The notes below the pieces were generated by a model. That model was not told where the DNA came from. It ran no database searches and saw only the letters and a program-made list of their open reading frames with translations. 64,000 nucleotides of DNA from Alphaproteobacteria bacterium. Lineage in GTDB: Bacteria; Pseudomonadota; Alphaproteobacteria; UBA9655. The translations under genes were made by a program, and so were the position numbers. The DNA is taken from positions 1 to 64,000 of the forward strand of contig JAIEPE010000023.1 of assembly GCA_019749915.1 (NCBI GenBank), given 5' to 3'. Shown piece after piece: positions 36,529-46,308 of this stretch. Position 1 is the first letter of the stretch; every line of letters starts with the position of its first letter.

Positions 36529-38357
36529 CCAACAGATTCTAAATCTTCCTCAGCCTTTAGCCAAGCTTCTTCGGCAAGGGATAAATCATGTTCAAGTTGA
36601 TGCTGGGTTTTCATGAGCTGACCCAGGGATTCAGAGTGATGAGTGTAAAGGTCCGGATTATTTAACTCTTCTTTGATTTTTTCAAGGGAAGCAGTCAAAG
36701 CTTCCACCTTAAGTTTGGCTTCATAAGCCTTTTTTTTCAAATCAACATTGATTTGAGGAGCTTGTTTTTTCTTTTGAAGCTTGGAAGCTCCCGCATCCCC
36801 CTTTAAAATTATGCGTCGATAATCCTCTAAATCTCCTTCAAAGGTTGTAACTTTATGATCCGCTACAAGCCATAATTGATCCATGGTAGAAGCCAGCAAA
36901 TCCCAATCATGGGTAATTAAAATAACCGCCCCTTGAAATTCATTGAGAGCCATCATGAGGGCTTGCCGAGAGTCCATATCAAGGTGGTTTGTGGGTTCAT
37001 CTAAAACAAGAATATTTGGCTTTTCCAAACAAATCAGGGTGAGATTTAATCTGGCCTTTTCTCCCCCTGAAAGATTTCTCACTTTAATGTCTGCCTTTTG
37101 CCCCATAAGTCCAAAGCCGGCCAAAAGAGACCGCGCTTGCGTTGGTGATAGGCTTGGTGACTTACGGAGCACGTGTTCAAAGCCTGTCGCTTCAAGATCA
37201 AACTCCTCAACTTGATGTTGGGCAAAATAACCCACCTTTAATTTTTTCGAGTGGGAGATCTCCCCTTGCTGTGGAGAAAGCCTCCCAGAGATAAGTTTTG
37301 CAAAAGTTGATTTTCCATTTCCATTGGCTCCCAAAAGAGCAATGCGATCTTCTACATCAATACGTTGGGACAAACCCTTGAGAATGCTAATTTCAGGAGA
37401 ATATCCCACGTTAACGTGATCTAAAGCAATCAATGGAGGTGCCAATTTTTCCGGCTGAGGGAAATCAAAGCGAACCTCAGGATCATGCATGATATCAGGA
37501 AGTGACTCCATCTTTTCAATTGCCTTCAGACGACTTTGGGCTTGCTTGGCCTTGGTTGCTTTTGCTTTGAAACGATTGACAAAAGCCATCATGTGCTTAC
37601 GCTGGGCTTCTTGTTTCGCATGTTGGGCTTTTAAGGATTCTTGTTGAGCTTTCCATGTTCGTTCAAAGGTATCAAAATTACCTCCATAGGACTGAATTTT
37701 TTCTCCTTGCAAAAAAAGAATTCGGTCACAAACTGCATTCAGTAAATGGCGATCGTGACTGATAATCAAAAGACTCTTAGGATAATGCTTGAGATAATCT
37801 TCAAGCCATAAGGTGGCCTCAAGATCCAAATGGTTTGTGGGCTCGTCAAGCAATAACCAATCGGGTTTTGAGAAAAGGAGAGATGCTAAAGATACACGCA
37901 TACGCCATCCCCCTGAGAAAGCAGAAAGAGGCTCTTTCTGCATTTCTTGAGAAAATCCTAGGCCCGCCAAAATTTCCGAAGCCCTACTCTCGGCTGTAAA
38001 GGCATCAATAGCAATCAGGCGCTCATAAATGTCAGCCATATTTTCAGGAGAATTCCCTTCTTCCAGCTGCTCCAACAACTCTAATCGCTCCTGATCAGTG
38101 GCCATGACAACTTCAAGGGGAGTTGCCGATCCAGAAGGGGCTTCTTGAGCGATATGACCTAAACGAACCCTTGCAGGAATTTCTAAATGACCCGTGTCTG
38201 GATGGAGCATTTTAAGAAGAATTTTAAAAAAGGTCGATTTTCCCGTACCATTGCGACCAATAAGTCCATAACGATGGCCTTCATTAAGTGTTAAAGAAAG
38301 GCTCTCAATCAATGTTCGCCCAGCCATTCGAATGGTAATATTTTCAAATTTAATCAT
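36525..38357 (-). CDS. ABC-F family ATPase (YheS-like)
   Basis: A 610-residue soluble protein with two ABC domains and no membrane segment. Domain 1 has GLIGRNGTGKST, FSGGWRMRVSLA and LLLDEPTNHLD. Domain 2 has ALLGANGNGKST, LSGGEKARLNL and LVLDEPTNHLD. Between them is the charged linker (arm) rich in K, A and Q (KHMMAFVNRFKAKATKAKQAQ), and there is a C-terminal coiled coil. ABC-F proteins bind the ribosomal E site and relieve stalls; some give antibiotic resistance. The layout matches the housekeeping YheS group. Confidence 0.92.
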   Translation of the reverse strand: MIKFENITIRMAGRTLIESLSLTLNEGHRYGLIGRNGTGKSTFFKILLKMLHPDTGHLEIPARVRLGHIAQEAPSGSATPLEVVMATDQERLELLEQLEEGNSPENMADIYERLIAIDAFTAESRASEILAGLGFSQEMQKEPLSAFSGGWRMRVSLASLLFSKPDWLLLDEPTNHLDLEATLWLEDYLKHYPKSLLIISHDRHLLNAVCDRILFLQGEKIQSYGGNFDTFERTWKAQQESLKAQHAKQEAQRKHMMAFVNRFKAKATKAKQAQSRLKAIEKMESLPDIMHDPEVRFDFPQPEKLAPPLIALDHVNVGYSPEISILKGLSQRIDVEDRIALLGANGNGKSTFAKLISGRLSPQQGEISHSKKLKVGYFAQHQVEEFDLEATGFEHVLRKSPSLSPTQARSLLAGFGLMGQKADIKVRNLSGGEKARLNLTLICLEKPNILVLDEPTNHLDMDSRQALMMALNEFQGAVILITHDWDLLASTMDQLWLVADHKVTTFEGDLEDYRRIILKGDAGASKLQKKKQAPQINVDLKKKAYEAKLKVEALTASLEKIKEELNNPDLYTHHSESLGQLMKTQHQLEHDLSLAEEAWLKAEEDLESVG

Positions 38358-38496
38358 GGAAAAAAGATACTTTCATATTTTTTTGATCTTTTAGCGGTCA
38401 ACAAAAGCTTTTGTAAAGTTTTTCTTTTCGTCTATCCCAACTCAATGATACACTTATTTTTAGATCTTATTTAAAAATGAACAGGCGACAACTCAA

Positions 38497-39918
38497 ATGA
38501 ACTTTTTAAAATCATCATTTTTTCTTCTTTCTCTTTGCATTGTATTAACTGCATGCAAAGAAACGGCCCCTAAAAGTAACGAGGAAAGTAAAGCTATTCC
38601 ACACGACCGGAAAGAAGTTACTTTGAGCTATGCATCCGTTGTAAAAAAAGTAGCCCCTGCTGTTGTTAACATATATGCTTTCCAGGAAGCAAAAGCTCAT
38701 TATCCCAACTCACCATTCATGGATGATCCTTTTTTTAAACAATTTTTTGACAACCTTAATCCAAGCGAAAGTAATGCGCAGAATTCTTTGGGTTCAGGAG
38801 TTATTGTAAGTAAAGATGGACTTATTTTAACAAACTACCACGTTATTGAAAATGCCGACGTCATCCGCATCGTTCTTTCAAATAAACAAGAATATGTAGC
38901 AAAATTAGTGGCCACTGATAAAAAAACAGATCTTGCCCTCCTCCAAATTGAGGACGGAGAAGAGTTTCCTTTTCTAACGGTGGGTCCTCAAGACGACTTA
39001 GAAGTTGGTGATATTGTTTTGGCCATTGGAAATCCTTTTGGGGTTGGACAGACAGTTACCTCAGGCATCATTTCAGCTCTCTCCCGTAGTCAGGAAGGTA
39101 TTAACGATTATCGCTCTTTTATTCAAACCGATGCGGCTATTAATCCTGGAAATTCTGGGGGACCACTTGTCACGACTGATGGACAACTTGTTGGCATTAA
39201 TACGGCCATTTATTCTAAAACAGGTGGCTCTATGGGTATCGGTTTTGCGATCCCCACAAGCCTCGCTCTTCCAATCATGAAGAGTATTGAGAGGGGGGGG
39301 AAAATAACACGCCCATGGTTGGGTATTGAGGTCGTTCCTGTAGATAATGAGCTCGCCCATAAACTCGGTTTATCTCACCCTTATGGTGTTATTGTTAAAG
39401 GTGTTTATCCTAATGGTCCTGCTGATCAGGCAGGACTTAAGATGGGCGATTTTATTTCCTCCTTTGATGGAAAAGAGGTAGAGGATGATGCAGATTTAGA
39501 TTACCGCGTAGCAACGGCCTCTTTAGGAAAGAAAGCGGATCTTGTCATATTTCGCAAGGGGATGGAGCAAAAACTATCTCTCTCCTTACAAGAACCTTAT
39601 GAAGCCAAAGATCCATCTCCTCTTCTCATTAATAGAAAAAGCCCCTTTCAAGGGGCAAGCATAATAGACCTTTCTCCAGCGCTTGCTCTTGAAATCGGTA
39701 TGAGTCCGATGAGTCAGGGGGTGATTATCACAAGTGTCTCAGAGAAAAGTCCTGCAGCTCAATTGGGAATTAAACCTGGAGACATTCTCCTCACAATAAA
39801 TAAAACAAAAATTCGAACCAAAGATGAAGTTGTTTCTATTCTAAAAGAAACAGCGCCTGAATGGACAGTTCACCTTCTTCGTGGACGTGAGGTTGTCGCC
39901 TTTCGAGTCAGAGAATAG
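38497..39918 (+). CDS. periplasmic serine protease, HtrA/DegP family
   Basis: 473 residues with a lipoprotein-type signal (FFLLSLCIVLTAC, lipobox LTAC). It has the trypsin-like triad: His in TNYHVIENAD, Asp in KKTDLALLQI, Ser in INPGNSGGPLV. Two PDZ domains follow (GVIVKGVYPNGPADQAGLKMG and GVIITSVSEKSPAAQLGIKPG). Do-type proteases degrade misfolded envelope proteins. The lipobox would anchor this one to a membrane, which is less usual for DegP/DegQ. Its stop shares bases with the rarA start. Confidence 0.92.
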   Translation: MNFLKSSFFLLSLCIVLTACKETAPKSNEESKAIPHDRKEVTLSYASVVKKVAPAVVNIYAFQEAKAHYPNSPFMDDPFFKQFFDNLNPSESNAQNSLGSGVIVSKDGLILTNYHVIENADVIRIVLSNKQEYVAKLVATDKKTDLALLQIEDGEEFPFLTVGPQDDLEVGDIVLAIGNPFGVGQTVTSGIISALSRSQEGINDYRSFIQTDAAINPGNSGGPLVTTDGQLVGINTAIYSKTGGSMGIGFAIPTSLALPIMKSIERGGKITRPWLGIEVVPVDNELAHKLGLSHPYGVIVKGVYPNGPADQAGLKMGDFISSFDGKEVEDDADLDYRVATASLGKKADLVIFRKGMEQKLSLSLQEPYEAKDPSPLLINRKSPFQGASIIDLSPALALEIGMSPMSQGVIITSVSEKSPAAQLGIKPGDILLTINKTKIRTKDEVVSILKETAPEWTVHLLRGREVVAFRVRE

Positions 39919-41195
39919 TGGTTAAAAAACCGACTCCTCTTGCAGAGAGGCTGCGCCCTCAAACCTTAGAAGACGTTGTGGGGCAACATCACCTTATTGG
40001 ACCCAATAAACCTTTGACTCGGATGCTTGAAAAAAAGCAGTTGTATTCTATGATTTTTTGGGGTCCACCAGGTTCGGGAAAAACATCCCTTGCTCATATA
40101 CTTGCTCAATCTTGTCATCTTCCTTTTGTCTCGCTTTCGGCTATTTTTTCTGGTGTGGCCGATCTGAGAAAGATTTTTGAGGGAGCTCAAAAAACTTTTG
40201 ACATGGGCCAATCAACTCTTCTTTTTGTGGATGAAATTCACCGCTTTAATAAATCTCAGCAAGACAGCTTTTTGCCGTATGTGGAAAAGGGAATCATAAC
40301 CCTCGTCGGTGCAACAACAGAAAATCCTTCCTTTGAATTGAATGGAGCTCTGCTCTCGCGATGTCAAGTCTTTACCCTACATCGTTTATCAGAAGAGGAC
40401 CTAGAAGAAATCATAAGACGCGCTGAAAAATATTTAGCCCATTCCCTTCCCCTTACAATGGAGGCTAAAAAACTTCTTATTGATATGGCTGATGGGGATG
40501 GACGTACACTTTTAAATCTTGTGGAAATCATCTCCGAAGAAAATCCAAAAAATCCTTTTGATCCTCAAGAAATTTCTGAAATTGTAAACAAACGGGCTCC
40601 CCTTTATGATAAGGCCCAAGAAGGCCATTATAACCTCATTAGCGCCCTTCATAAATCCCTACGAGGATCGGATCCAGATGCGGCTCTTTATTGGTTTGCC
40701 CGCATGCTGGAAGGAGGAGAAGATCCTCTTTACATTGGTCGTAGATTAATACGTTTTGCCTCAGAAGATATAGGCCTTGCTGATCCCCAAGCTTTGACTC
40801 AAGCCTTGGCAGGTGTAGAAGCCTTTGAGCGCCTCGGATCCCCAGAGGGAGAACTGGCTCTTGTTCAATCGCTGGTATATTTAGCCACGGCACCAAAATC
40901 AAATGCACTCTACCGCGCTTTTCCAAAAGCACTTAAAGAAGCCCGTTCTTCAGGTTCTTTAATGCCTCCCAAATATATTCTCAATGCCCCTACAAAATTG
41001 ATGAAAACAGAAGGATATGGGGAGGGGTATGTTTATGATCACGATACGCTGGAAGGCTTTTCAGGACAAAACTATTTTCCTGAAGAAATTTCTCGTAAGA
41101 TTTTTTATCAACCCGTAGAAAGAGGATTCGAGAGAGAAGTGCAAAAAAGGCTTACCTATTGGAAAAAATTAAGGGACGTTCTTCAAAAAAGGTAA
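39918..41195 (+). CDS. rarA: replication-associated recombination protein RarA (MgsA)
   Basis: A 425-residue clamp-loader-like AAA+ ATPase acting at stalled replication forks. It starts with GTG at 39918, sharing one base with the protease stop. Motifs are Walker [15 protein letters not shown], Walker [21 protein letters not shown], sensor 1 [14 protein letters not shown], and the C-terminal MgsA domain [17 protein letters not shown] and [10 protein letters not shown]. Length and order are standard. It is commonly encoded directly after a DegP-type gene in alphaproteobacteria. Confidence 0.95.
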   Translation: MVKKPTPLAERLRPQTLEDVVGQHHLIGPNKPLTRMLEKKQLYSMIFWGPPGSGKTSLAHILAQSCHLPFVSLSAIFSGVADLRKIFEGAQKTFDMGQSTLLFVDEIHRFNKSQQDSFLPYVEKGIITLVGATTENPSFELNGALLSRCQVFTLHRLSEEDLEEIIRRAEKYLAHSLPLTMEAKKLLIDMADGDGRTLLNLVEIISEENPKNPFDPQEISEIVNKRAPLYDKAQEGHYNLISALHKSLRGSDPDAALYWFARMLEGGEDPLYIGRRLIRFASEDIGLADPQALTQALAGVEAFERLGSPEGELALVQSLVYLATAPKSNALYRAFPKALKEARSSGSLMPPKYILNAPTKLMKTEGYGEGYVYDHDTLEGFSGQNYFPEEISRKIFYQPVERGFEREVQKRLTYWKKLRDVLQKR

Positions 41196-41198
41196 TTT

Positions 41199-42422
41199 TT
41201 AAACTGTTTTTTTATGAATGAAGGGTAAGATAAAAGAGGAGGCTACAGCAGCAACCGCACTAAAATAAAACATGATGGAAGACCCCATTTCGCTCCAAAT
41301 CCACCCAGAGATAATGTTTGCGACAATAAGGCACAACCCATTGATAAGATGAAAAAGCCCAAATCCTGTCCCTCTCAAATCTTGAGGACAGGCATCAGCT
41401 AAAAATATAGCCAAAAGGCTTTGCGTAATTCCCATTTGAGCTCCCCAAAGAAACACCCCAAAAAAAATAAAATAAATGGTTTGCCCAGTCCCTAAAAAAA
41501 GATCAGAGATCACGACAAGGGAGATACCCAATGCCATCATGGAACGGCGCCCAATTTTGTCAGAAAGGTATCCTACAGGGTAAGCTGTCGAGGCTGTAGC
41601 TATATTTTGAATCATCATCACAAGGGGAATAAGATAAATATCCAGCCCGGTACTTTCGGCTTTTAAAATTAAAAATGCTCCAGAAAAATTTGAAAGCATA
41701 AAAAGCCCACTCAAACAAATTGTCAGCCAGAATCTTAAGGGAAGAGCAAGGATATCATTTAATTTTAAATGTTTTTTAGTTTTTTTCTTTTGAAATGTTT
41801 CACTTAAAGGATCTTTGACAAAAGCCATCAGAAGAAAAAGGGCAAGGACCGTAGGAATCGAGGCTATCCAAAAAATAAGAGGATAGTTATTTTGCGTTAC
41901 TAACAGAAGTCCAGCAGCAACCAATGACCCCACAGATGCACCCGCTCGTGATAAAGACTCTCTTAAACCATAACAAGCCCCTTTTATTTCAGAAGGTGCA
42001 AGATCTCCTACCAAGGCATCCCTGGGAGTTGCTTCAAGCCCATTTCCCACGCGATCAAAAGCTTTTCCCAGAAAAACGCCCCCCATTGTTGTTGCTAGAG
42101 CAAGGAGGGGTCGAGAAATAAAAGCGAGAACGTATCCAAAGGCAATTATTCCTTTTCTCTTATGAATCCAATCACTCAAAATACCTGAAAATATTTTGCT
42201 CGAAAGAGCAATTGCCTCCACAAATCCTTCTAAAAACCCTATAACAAGGGTACTTGCTCCCAAAATTTGGGTTACAAATAAAGGAGTGAGGATATAAATA
42301 ATTACGGCAGAAATTTTCATTAAATGAGAAACGCATCCTAAGACCCAAATGCTTGGCGGAATAGAGGGAGGTGGCTTCGATGCCTTTGATGTTATCTTTG
42401 GAAACATTTTTGTATTTCTCAT
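41199..42422 (-). CDS. major facilitator superfamily transporter
   Basis: 407 residues with about twelve hydrophobic helices. The typical MFS loop-2 motif appears as KIFSGILSDWIHKRKG, and its repeat between helices 8 and 9 as YPVGYLSDKIGRRSMM. FDRVGNGLEATPRDALVGD is a conserved feature of a bacterial MFS subgroup of unknown substrate. It converges on rarA with a three-base gap. A C-terminal KK follows the last helix. The substrate is unknown. Confidence 0.85.
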   Translation of the reverse strand: MRNTKMFPKITSKASKPPPSIPPSIWVLGCVSHLMKISAVIIYILTPLFVTQILGASTLVIGFLEGFVEAIALSSKIFSGILSDWIHKRKGIIAFGYVLAFISRPLLALATTMGGVFLGKAFDRVGNGLEATPRDALVGDLAPSEIKGACYGLRESLSRAGASVGSLVAAGLLLVTQNNYPLIFWIASIPTVLALFLLMAFVKDPLSETFQKKKTKKHLKLNDILALPLRFWLTICLSGLFMLSNFSGAFLILKAESTGLDIYLIPLVMMIQNIATASTAYPVGYLSDKIGRRSMMALGISLVVISDLFLGTGQTIYFIFFGVFLWGAQMGITQSLLAIFLADACPQDLRGTGFGLFHLINGLCLIVANIISGWIWSEMGSSIMFYFSAVAAVASSFILPFIHKKTV

Positions 42423-42519
42423 AAATTATGAGTCGCTGTCCAGTAATTTATCTTAAGTCTTAACCTCTCTATTCAGGAACCTGAAAAAATTTAGTCCTAG
42501 GGTTTTAAAAAAATTTATG

Positions 42520-42534
42520 TTAATTTTTTGTTAA
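42520..42534. promoter_or_regulatory. CtrA-type box TTAA-N7-TTAA upstream of the Tad operon
   Basis: TTAATTTTTTGTTAA lies 29 bases before the tadD start. In Caulobacter, CtrA drives pilus genes at such boxes. This is the only perfect match I see in the intergenic space near the pilus genes. Confidence 0.45.
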
Positions 42535-42562
42535 CTTTAATCTAAGTAGGGGTTTTTTTAAC

Positions 42563-43399
42563 GTGAAATGTCTAAGGGCATTATTTACAATGGGTTTTTT
42601 GGGGCTCTTATCGGGATGTGCGACAGATTTTATCTCGCCCCCTCAAGAGGATTGTCCTGATTTAGCGGCCGCTCAAATGGCGAGGGCTCGGGGGGATCTC
42701 CCTCAGGCTATTCATGATTATAGAAACATAATTAGAGAAAGCGCTGTGTGTGAAGTTAGGGGAAGTCCTTCATGTGAAGCGGCTTACATGGGATTGGGAC
42801 TTTCTCTTTTAGATGCTAATGCTATACCAGAAGCAAAGGAAACTTTTGATAAAGCCATCACTATGTTTCCAAAGTTTTCTGGTCCTTATACCGGACTTGG
42901 CCTAGTCTTTCTTGTCATGGATCAACCTGAAAATGCTTTGGAAGCTTTTGAAAAAGCTCTTTGCCTGAATCCACGCTGCCCCAAAGCTCTGAATGGTTAT
43001 GGTATTGCACAAGATATGCTAGGAAATCACACAGACGCACAAGCAAATTATCGAGCAGCGATGGAAGTAGATCCTTTAGCTATCTCTTATGAAAGTAATC
43101 TTGCCCTTTCTATGGCTCTTGCAGGAAATGAGGGAGAGGCAATTCATATTCTCGAAAGGCTTACTCGTTCACCCAATGCAACCTCGCGCATACGGCAAAA
43201 TCTTTCTCTAGCTTATGGACTTGCTGGAGATAGAGCTATGGCGAAAAAAATAGGGCGTGTTGATTTATCCGACGATATGGTCACAAACAATTTATCGTAT
43301 ATAGATGCTATTCGTGAAACCAAGGATTATGTGGGCATTATTCCTAAAAATAACACTCCTCCCTTAGATCAAACCCGCAAGTGGCAAGAAAGAAATTAG
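42563..43399 (+). CDS. tadD: TadD-like TPR lipoprotein of the Tad pilus
   Basis: 278 residues starting with GTG or the nearby ATG, with a lipoprotein signal (MGFLGLLSGC, lipobox LSGC). TPR units follow (AYMGLGLSLLDANAIPEAKE, YTGLGLVFLVMDQPENALEAFEKAL, ALNGYGIAQDMLGNHTDAQANYRAAM). TadD proteins are outer-membrane pilotins for the Tad secretin. It is placed first in the Tad operon, ten bases before cpaA, which fits. The C-terminus ends in a short polar tail. Confidence 0.83.
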   Translation: MKCLRALFTMGFLGLLSGCATDFISPPQEDCPDLAAAQMARARGDLPQAIHDYRNIIRESAVCEVRGSPSCEAAYMGLGLSLLDANAIPEAKETFDKAITMFPKFSGPYTGLGLVFLVMDQPENALEAFEKALCLNPRCPKALNGYGIAQDMLGNHTDAQANYRAAMEVDPLAISYESNLALSMALAGNEGEAIHILERLTRSPNATSRIRQNLSLAYGLAGDRAMAKKIGRVDLSDDMVTNNLSYIDAIRETKDYVGIIPKNNTPPLDQTRKWQERN

Positions 43400-43408
43400 A
43401 GGAGAAAG

Positions 43409-43960
43409 ATGATTATCTTAATCATAAAAATACTTTTTATCTTTATAAATGTGCTTATTGGTATTTATGATTTTAGTTTTTATCGCATACCCAATCTCTT
43501 TTTAATGGCGCTATTGGTACTTTTTGGTCTTACAGCTCCTTTTACCTTGGGGTTAAATGAGATCATTAATTCTTTTATCATATTTGGAGTCGTTTTTTTT
43601 GTGTGCCTTATTCTCTTTCTAACAAAGATTTTTGGGGCTGGAGATGCCAAATACTTGGCTGCCATTGCCCTATGGATGGGTTACCCGGATGTTATTCCGT
43701 TTATCCTATATACATCGATCGCAGGAGCAGGACTGGCTCTTATATATCTTATTGCGCAATATCCTTTCTCAAGGTTTTCTGATCTGACCTGGACGTTTAT
43801 TCAAAAAATTGAAGCTCATCTCCCTCTCTTAGAATTTATCTGGATAGGAAGTGGCACCGGACCTGAAAAAGGAAAACGTGAACATATAAAGCCTAAAACA
43901 ATTCCGTATGGAGTTGCGATTGCAACTGGAGCAATCATTATGATGATCTCTGGTTTATAG
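43409..43960 (+). CDS. cpaA: Flp prepilin peptidase CpaA/TadV
   Basis: A 183-residue A24-family aspartic peptidase with about five membrane helices. It cleaves the leader of Flp pilin and of TadE/F pseudopilins. The two catalytic aspartates are in IYDFSFYRIPN and in FGAGDAKYLAAI (the GxGD motif). GGAGAAAG precedes the ATG. The loop with GTGPEKGKREHIKPKTIPYG ends in the usual 'PYG' before the last helix. Confidence 0.9.
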   Translation: MIILIIKILFIFINVLIGIYDFSFYRIPNLFLMALLVLFGLTAPFTLGLNEIINSFIIFGVVFFVCLILFLTKIFGAGDAKYLAAIALWMGYPDVIPFILYTSIAGAGLALIYLIAQYPFSRFSDLTWTFIQKIEAHLPLLEFIWIGSGTGPEKGKREHIKPKTIPYGVAIATGAIIMMISGL

Positions 43961-43979
43961 TGGGTGGAGAGATAGTTAA

Positions 43980-44765
43980 ATGAAATTTAAGGATGTCATA
44001 GGGTTAATGGTTGCTTTAATTCTGGCGATTATTGTTGCCTTTGTAACTAGATATTTTCTAGTTGCAAAAGAAAGTACAAAAGGCGCGCCAGTGGCCCAGG
44101 AAGTTAACACTTTAAAAATTCTTGTTGCCAGCAAACCTCTAGATATGGGAGTTAAAATTCAACCCGGAGACTTAGTGTGGCAACCCTGGCCAAATAGTTC
44201 ACTTAATGACAGTTACATTCAAGAAGGATCTATTCAACTAGACAGTTTAACTGGATCCGTTATTCTTGAGCGTATTGACAAGGGAGAGCCAGTTGTTATT
44301 ACAAATTTAGTCCAGCCGGGTGAAAAGAGTGTTTTGGCAGCTCTTCTCCCTCCGGGAAAGCGAGCTATCTCTATTGATGTAACGCCACAAGCTATAAGTA
44401 GTGGGTTAATTCAACCTGGAGATTATGTTGATGTGCTTTTATCAAAAGTTGTCACGTCAGGACCCTCAAATTCGTATGGACAAACGACAACAGTTGTTAG
44501 CAATATAAAAGTACTTGCCCTCGATACGGTTATGAATGAGTCTGCTCCAAAATCTGCAAATACTAACACCATTCCAAAGGTAACCACTCTTGAGGTAACT
44601 CCTGGTCAGGCACAACTTATTACAGCCGCAGCGAAGGAAGGGTCTCTAAGCTTAAGTTTACATAGCATTGCAAACAATAAAGTTGCAGAGGCGGAAGACA
44701 TTTTCACAGGTATTGTGACTCTCATGCGGGGAAAAGAAAAAGTTGAAATTCAAGTAAACAAATAA
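43980..44765 (+). CDS. cpaB: Flp pilus assembly protein CpaB/RcpC
   Basis: 261 residues with an N-terminal membrane anchor (VIGLMVALILAIIVAFV). A SAF/beta-clip domain follows (ILVASKPLDMGVKIQPGDLVWQPWP), then the RcpC domain with LLPPGKRAISIDVTP and LIQPGDYVDVLLSKV. CpaB is the periplasmic partner of the CpaC secretin. It lies 19 bases after cpaA and 35 before cpaC in a co-directional operon. Confidence 0.93.
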   Translation: MKFKDVIGLMVALILAIIVAFVTRYFLVAKESTKGAPVAQEVNTLKILVASKPLDMGVKIQPGDLVWQPWPNSSLNDSYIQEGSIQLDSLTGSVILERIDKGEPVVITNLVQPGEKSVLAALLPPGKRAISIDVTPQAISSGLIQPGDYVDVLLSKVVTSGPSNSYGQTTTVVSNIKVLALDTVMNESAPKSANTNTIPKVTTLEVTPGQAQLITAAAKEGSLSLSLHSIANNKVAEAEDIFTGIVTLMRGKEKVEIQVNK

Positions 44766-44800
44766 AAACGGCGAATTTATATTAATAAGGCAAGCAATAA

Positions 44801-46297
44801 ATGATAAAAGAAGTTATGAAAAATTTAAAGATACTAGAAAAAAATATTTTTTTTTCTATTATCTTCACTATAGCTTTCTTATCATCTCTTAGTGCTAAGA
44901 ATATTGACGTTAACGTTGATGGAGCTGAGCTTATCAAGTTTGATGCGGAAGTTTCAGAGATTTTTATTGCTAATCCAGATATTGCTGATGTTCAACTAAG
45001 CAATAAAACAACAGCTTACGTTTTTGGAAAAAGTGCGGGTTCTACAAAGCTTTTTGCTATGAATAGTAAAGGAAAAGAAATTCTCAATGCAGAGATCATT
45101 GTTAACACTAATCTTACCAGCTTAAGAAGATTGATCGCACCTTATGATCCTCGCGAACTTATTGAAGTTACAGCGATACCTGGAGGTGTTCTTTTAGAAG
45201 GACCTGTAGATTCGCCAAAAATCGCTGATGATATAAGGTCTCTTGCTCAAAATTACCTTAATAATTATCAAGGAGGTCCACAGGAAAATACACAAGGAGG
45301 CACACAAGGGAGCTCACAAACAACAAATACCGCAGTCGTGATTAATCGACTTACTATTAAACCTCCGGTTCAGGTTAATCTTCGGGTTAAAGTTGCAGAA
45401 GTTGAACGAAATGTTGTTAATCAGCTCGGTTTTAATTGGCAAGATGTCATTGGAAATACAGGAAATTTTAAATTTGGAGCTCTCGGAAACAGAGCCCCTT
45501 TTACAGCCACTCCCATCGCAACAAACAATGTAACTTCCATATTTCAAAAAACAACTCCACGAGGTATTGATAATATCAGCGCCATAGGTTTTGGTTATCA
45601 AAATGCTAACGTTGATATTAATGGTGCTATTGATTTGCTCGCTCATGAGGGCCTAATAACCATTTTAGCTGAACCCAATCTTGTCGCTGTATCTGGAGAA
45701 ACAGCAAGTTTCCTTGCAGGTGGTGAATTTCCTTATCCTGTTCCACAAGGCAATTTTGGAAATATAACCATCGAATTTAAGCAATATGGGGTGAGCTTGG
45801 CTTTTACTCCCACTGTTCTTGATGGAAATCTAATCAGTATGCGCGTTCGTCCTGAAGTCAGTGAATTAGATCCTCTTTCAGGTGTTACCTTAGTTGGCCA
45901 AAAAATCCCTGGCATTCTAACGCGGAGGGCTGAAACAACTATCCAACTGGGAAGTGGCCAAACCTTTGCTATAGCCGGACTTTTAAAGAATACGGTTCGC
46001 TCTCAAATTGAAGGTCTACCCGGTTTGGCTGATCTTCCCGTCTTAGGCGCTTTATTCAGATCTAATGCCTTCGATAGAGGAGACACGGAACTCGTCATTT
46101 TAGTCACCCCTTACCTTGTTGAACCTAGTTCAGGAAAAGAAATGGCCCTCCCAACAGATGGTTTGAATTATGCCACTTTTGTAGAACAAATCTTTGAGCG
46201 TCGTCTTGTTAAACAAACGCCACACAAAGGTCAAGCTCCCGCCTTCGGTCCAGGTGGAGTGCGCTTGATAGGTCCAGCAGGTTTTAGTGTCGAATAG
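44801..46297 (+). CDS. cpaC: Tad pilus secretin CpaC/RcpA
   Basis: A 498-residue outer-membrane secretin. It has a signal peptide and an N-terminal BON/pilus-assembly domain (VSEIFIANPDIADVQLSNKT, VFGKSAGSTKLFAM). A Q/T/G-rich linker lies near residues 155-175 (ENTQGGTQGSSQTTN). The secretin domain follows with RVKVAEVERNVVNQLGFNW, VAVSGETASFLAGGEFPYPV and IPGILTRRAETTIQLGSGQTFAIAGL. The multimer forms the channel for the Flp fibre. Confidence 0.95.
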   Translation: MIKEVMKNLKILEKNIFFSIIFTIAFLSSLSAKNIDVNVDGAELIKFDAEVSEIFIANPDIADVQLSNKTTAYVFGKSAGSTKLFAMNSKGKEILNAEIIVNTNLTSLRRLIAPYDPRELIEVTAIPGGVLLEGPVDSPKIADDIRSLAQNYLNNYQGGPQENTQGGTQGSSQTTNTAVVINRLTIKPPVQVNLRVKVAEVERNVVNQLGFNWQDVIGNTGNFKFGALGNRAPFTATPIATNNVTSIFQKTTPRGIDNISAIGFGYQNANVDINGAIDLLAHEGLITILAEPNLVAVSGETASFLAGGEFPYPVPQGNFGNITIEFKQYGVSLAFTPTVLDGNLISMRVRPEVSELDPLSGVTLVGQKIPGILTRRAETTIQLGSGQTFAIAGLLKNTVRSQIEGLPGLADLPVLGALFRSNAFDRGDTELVILVTPYLVEPSSGKEMALPTDGLNYATFVEQIFERRLVKQTPHKGQAPAFGPGGVRLIGPAGFSVE

Positions 46298-46308
46298 AGA
46301 GAAGACAA

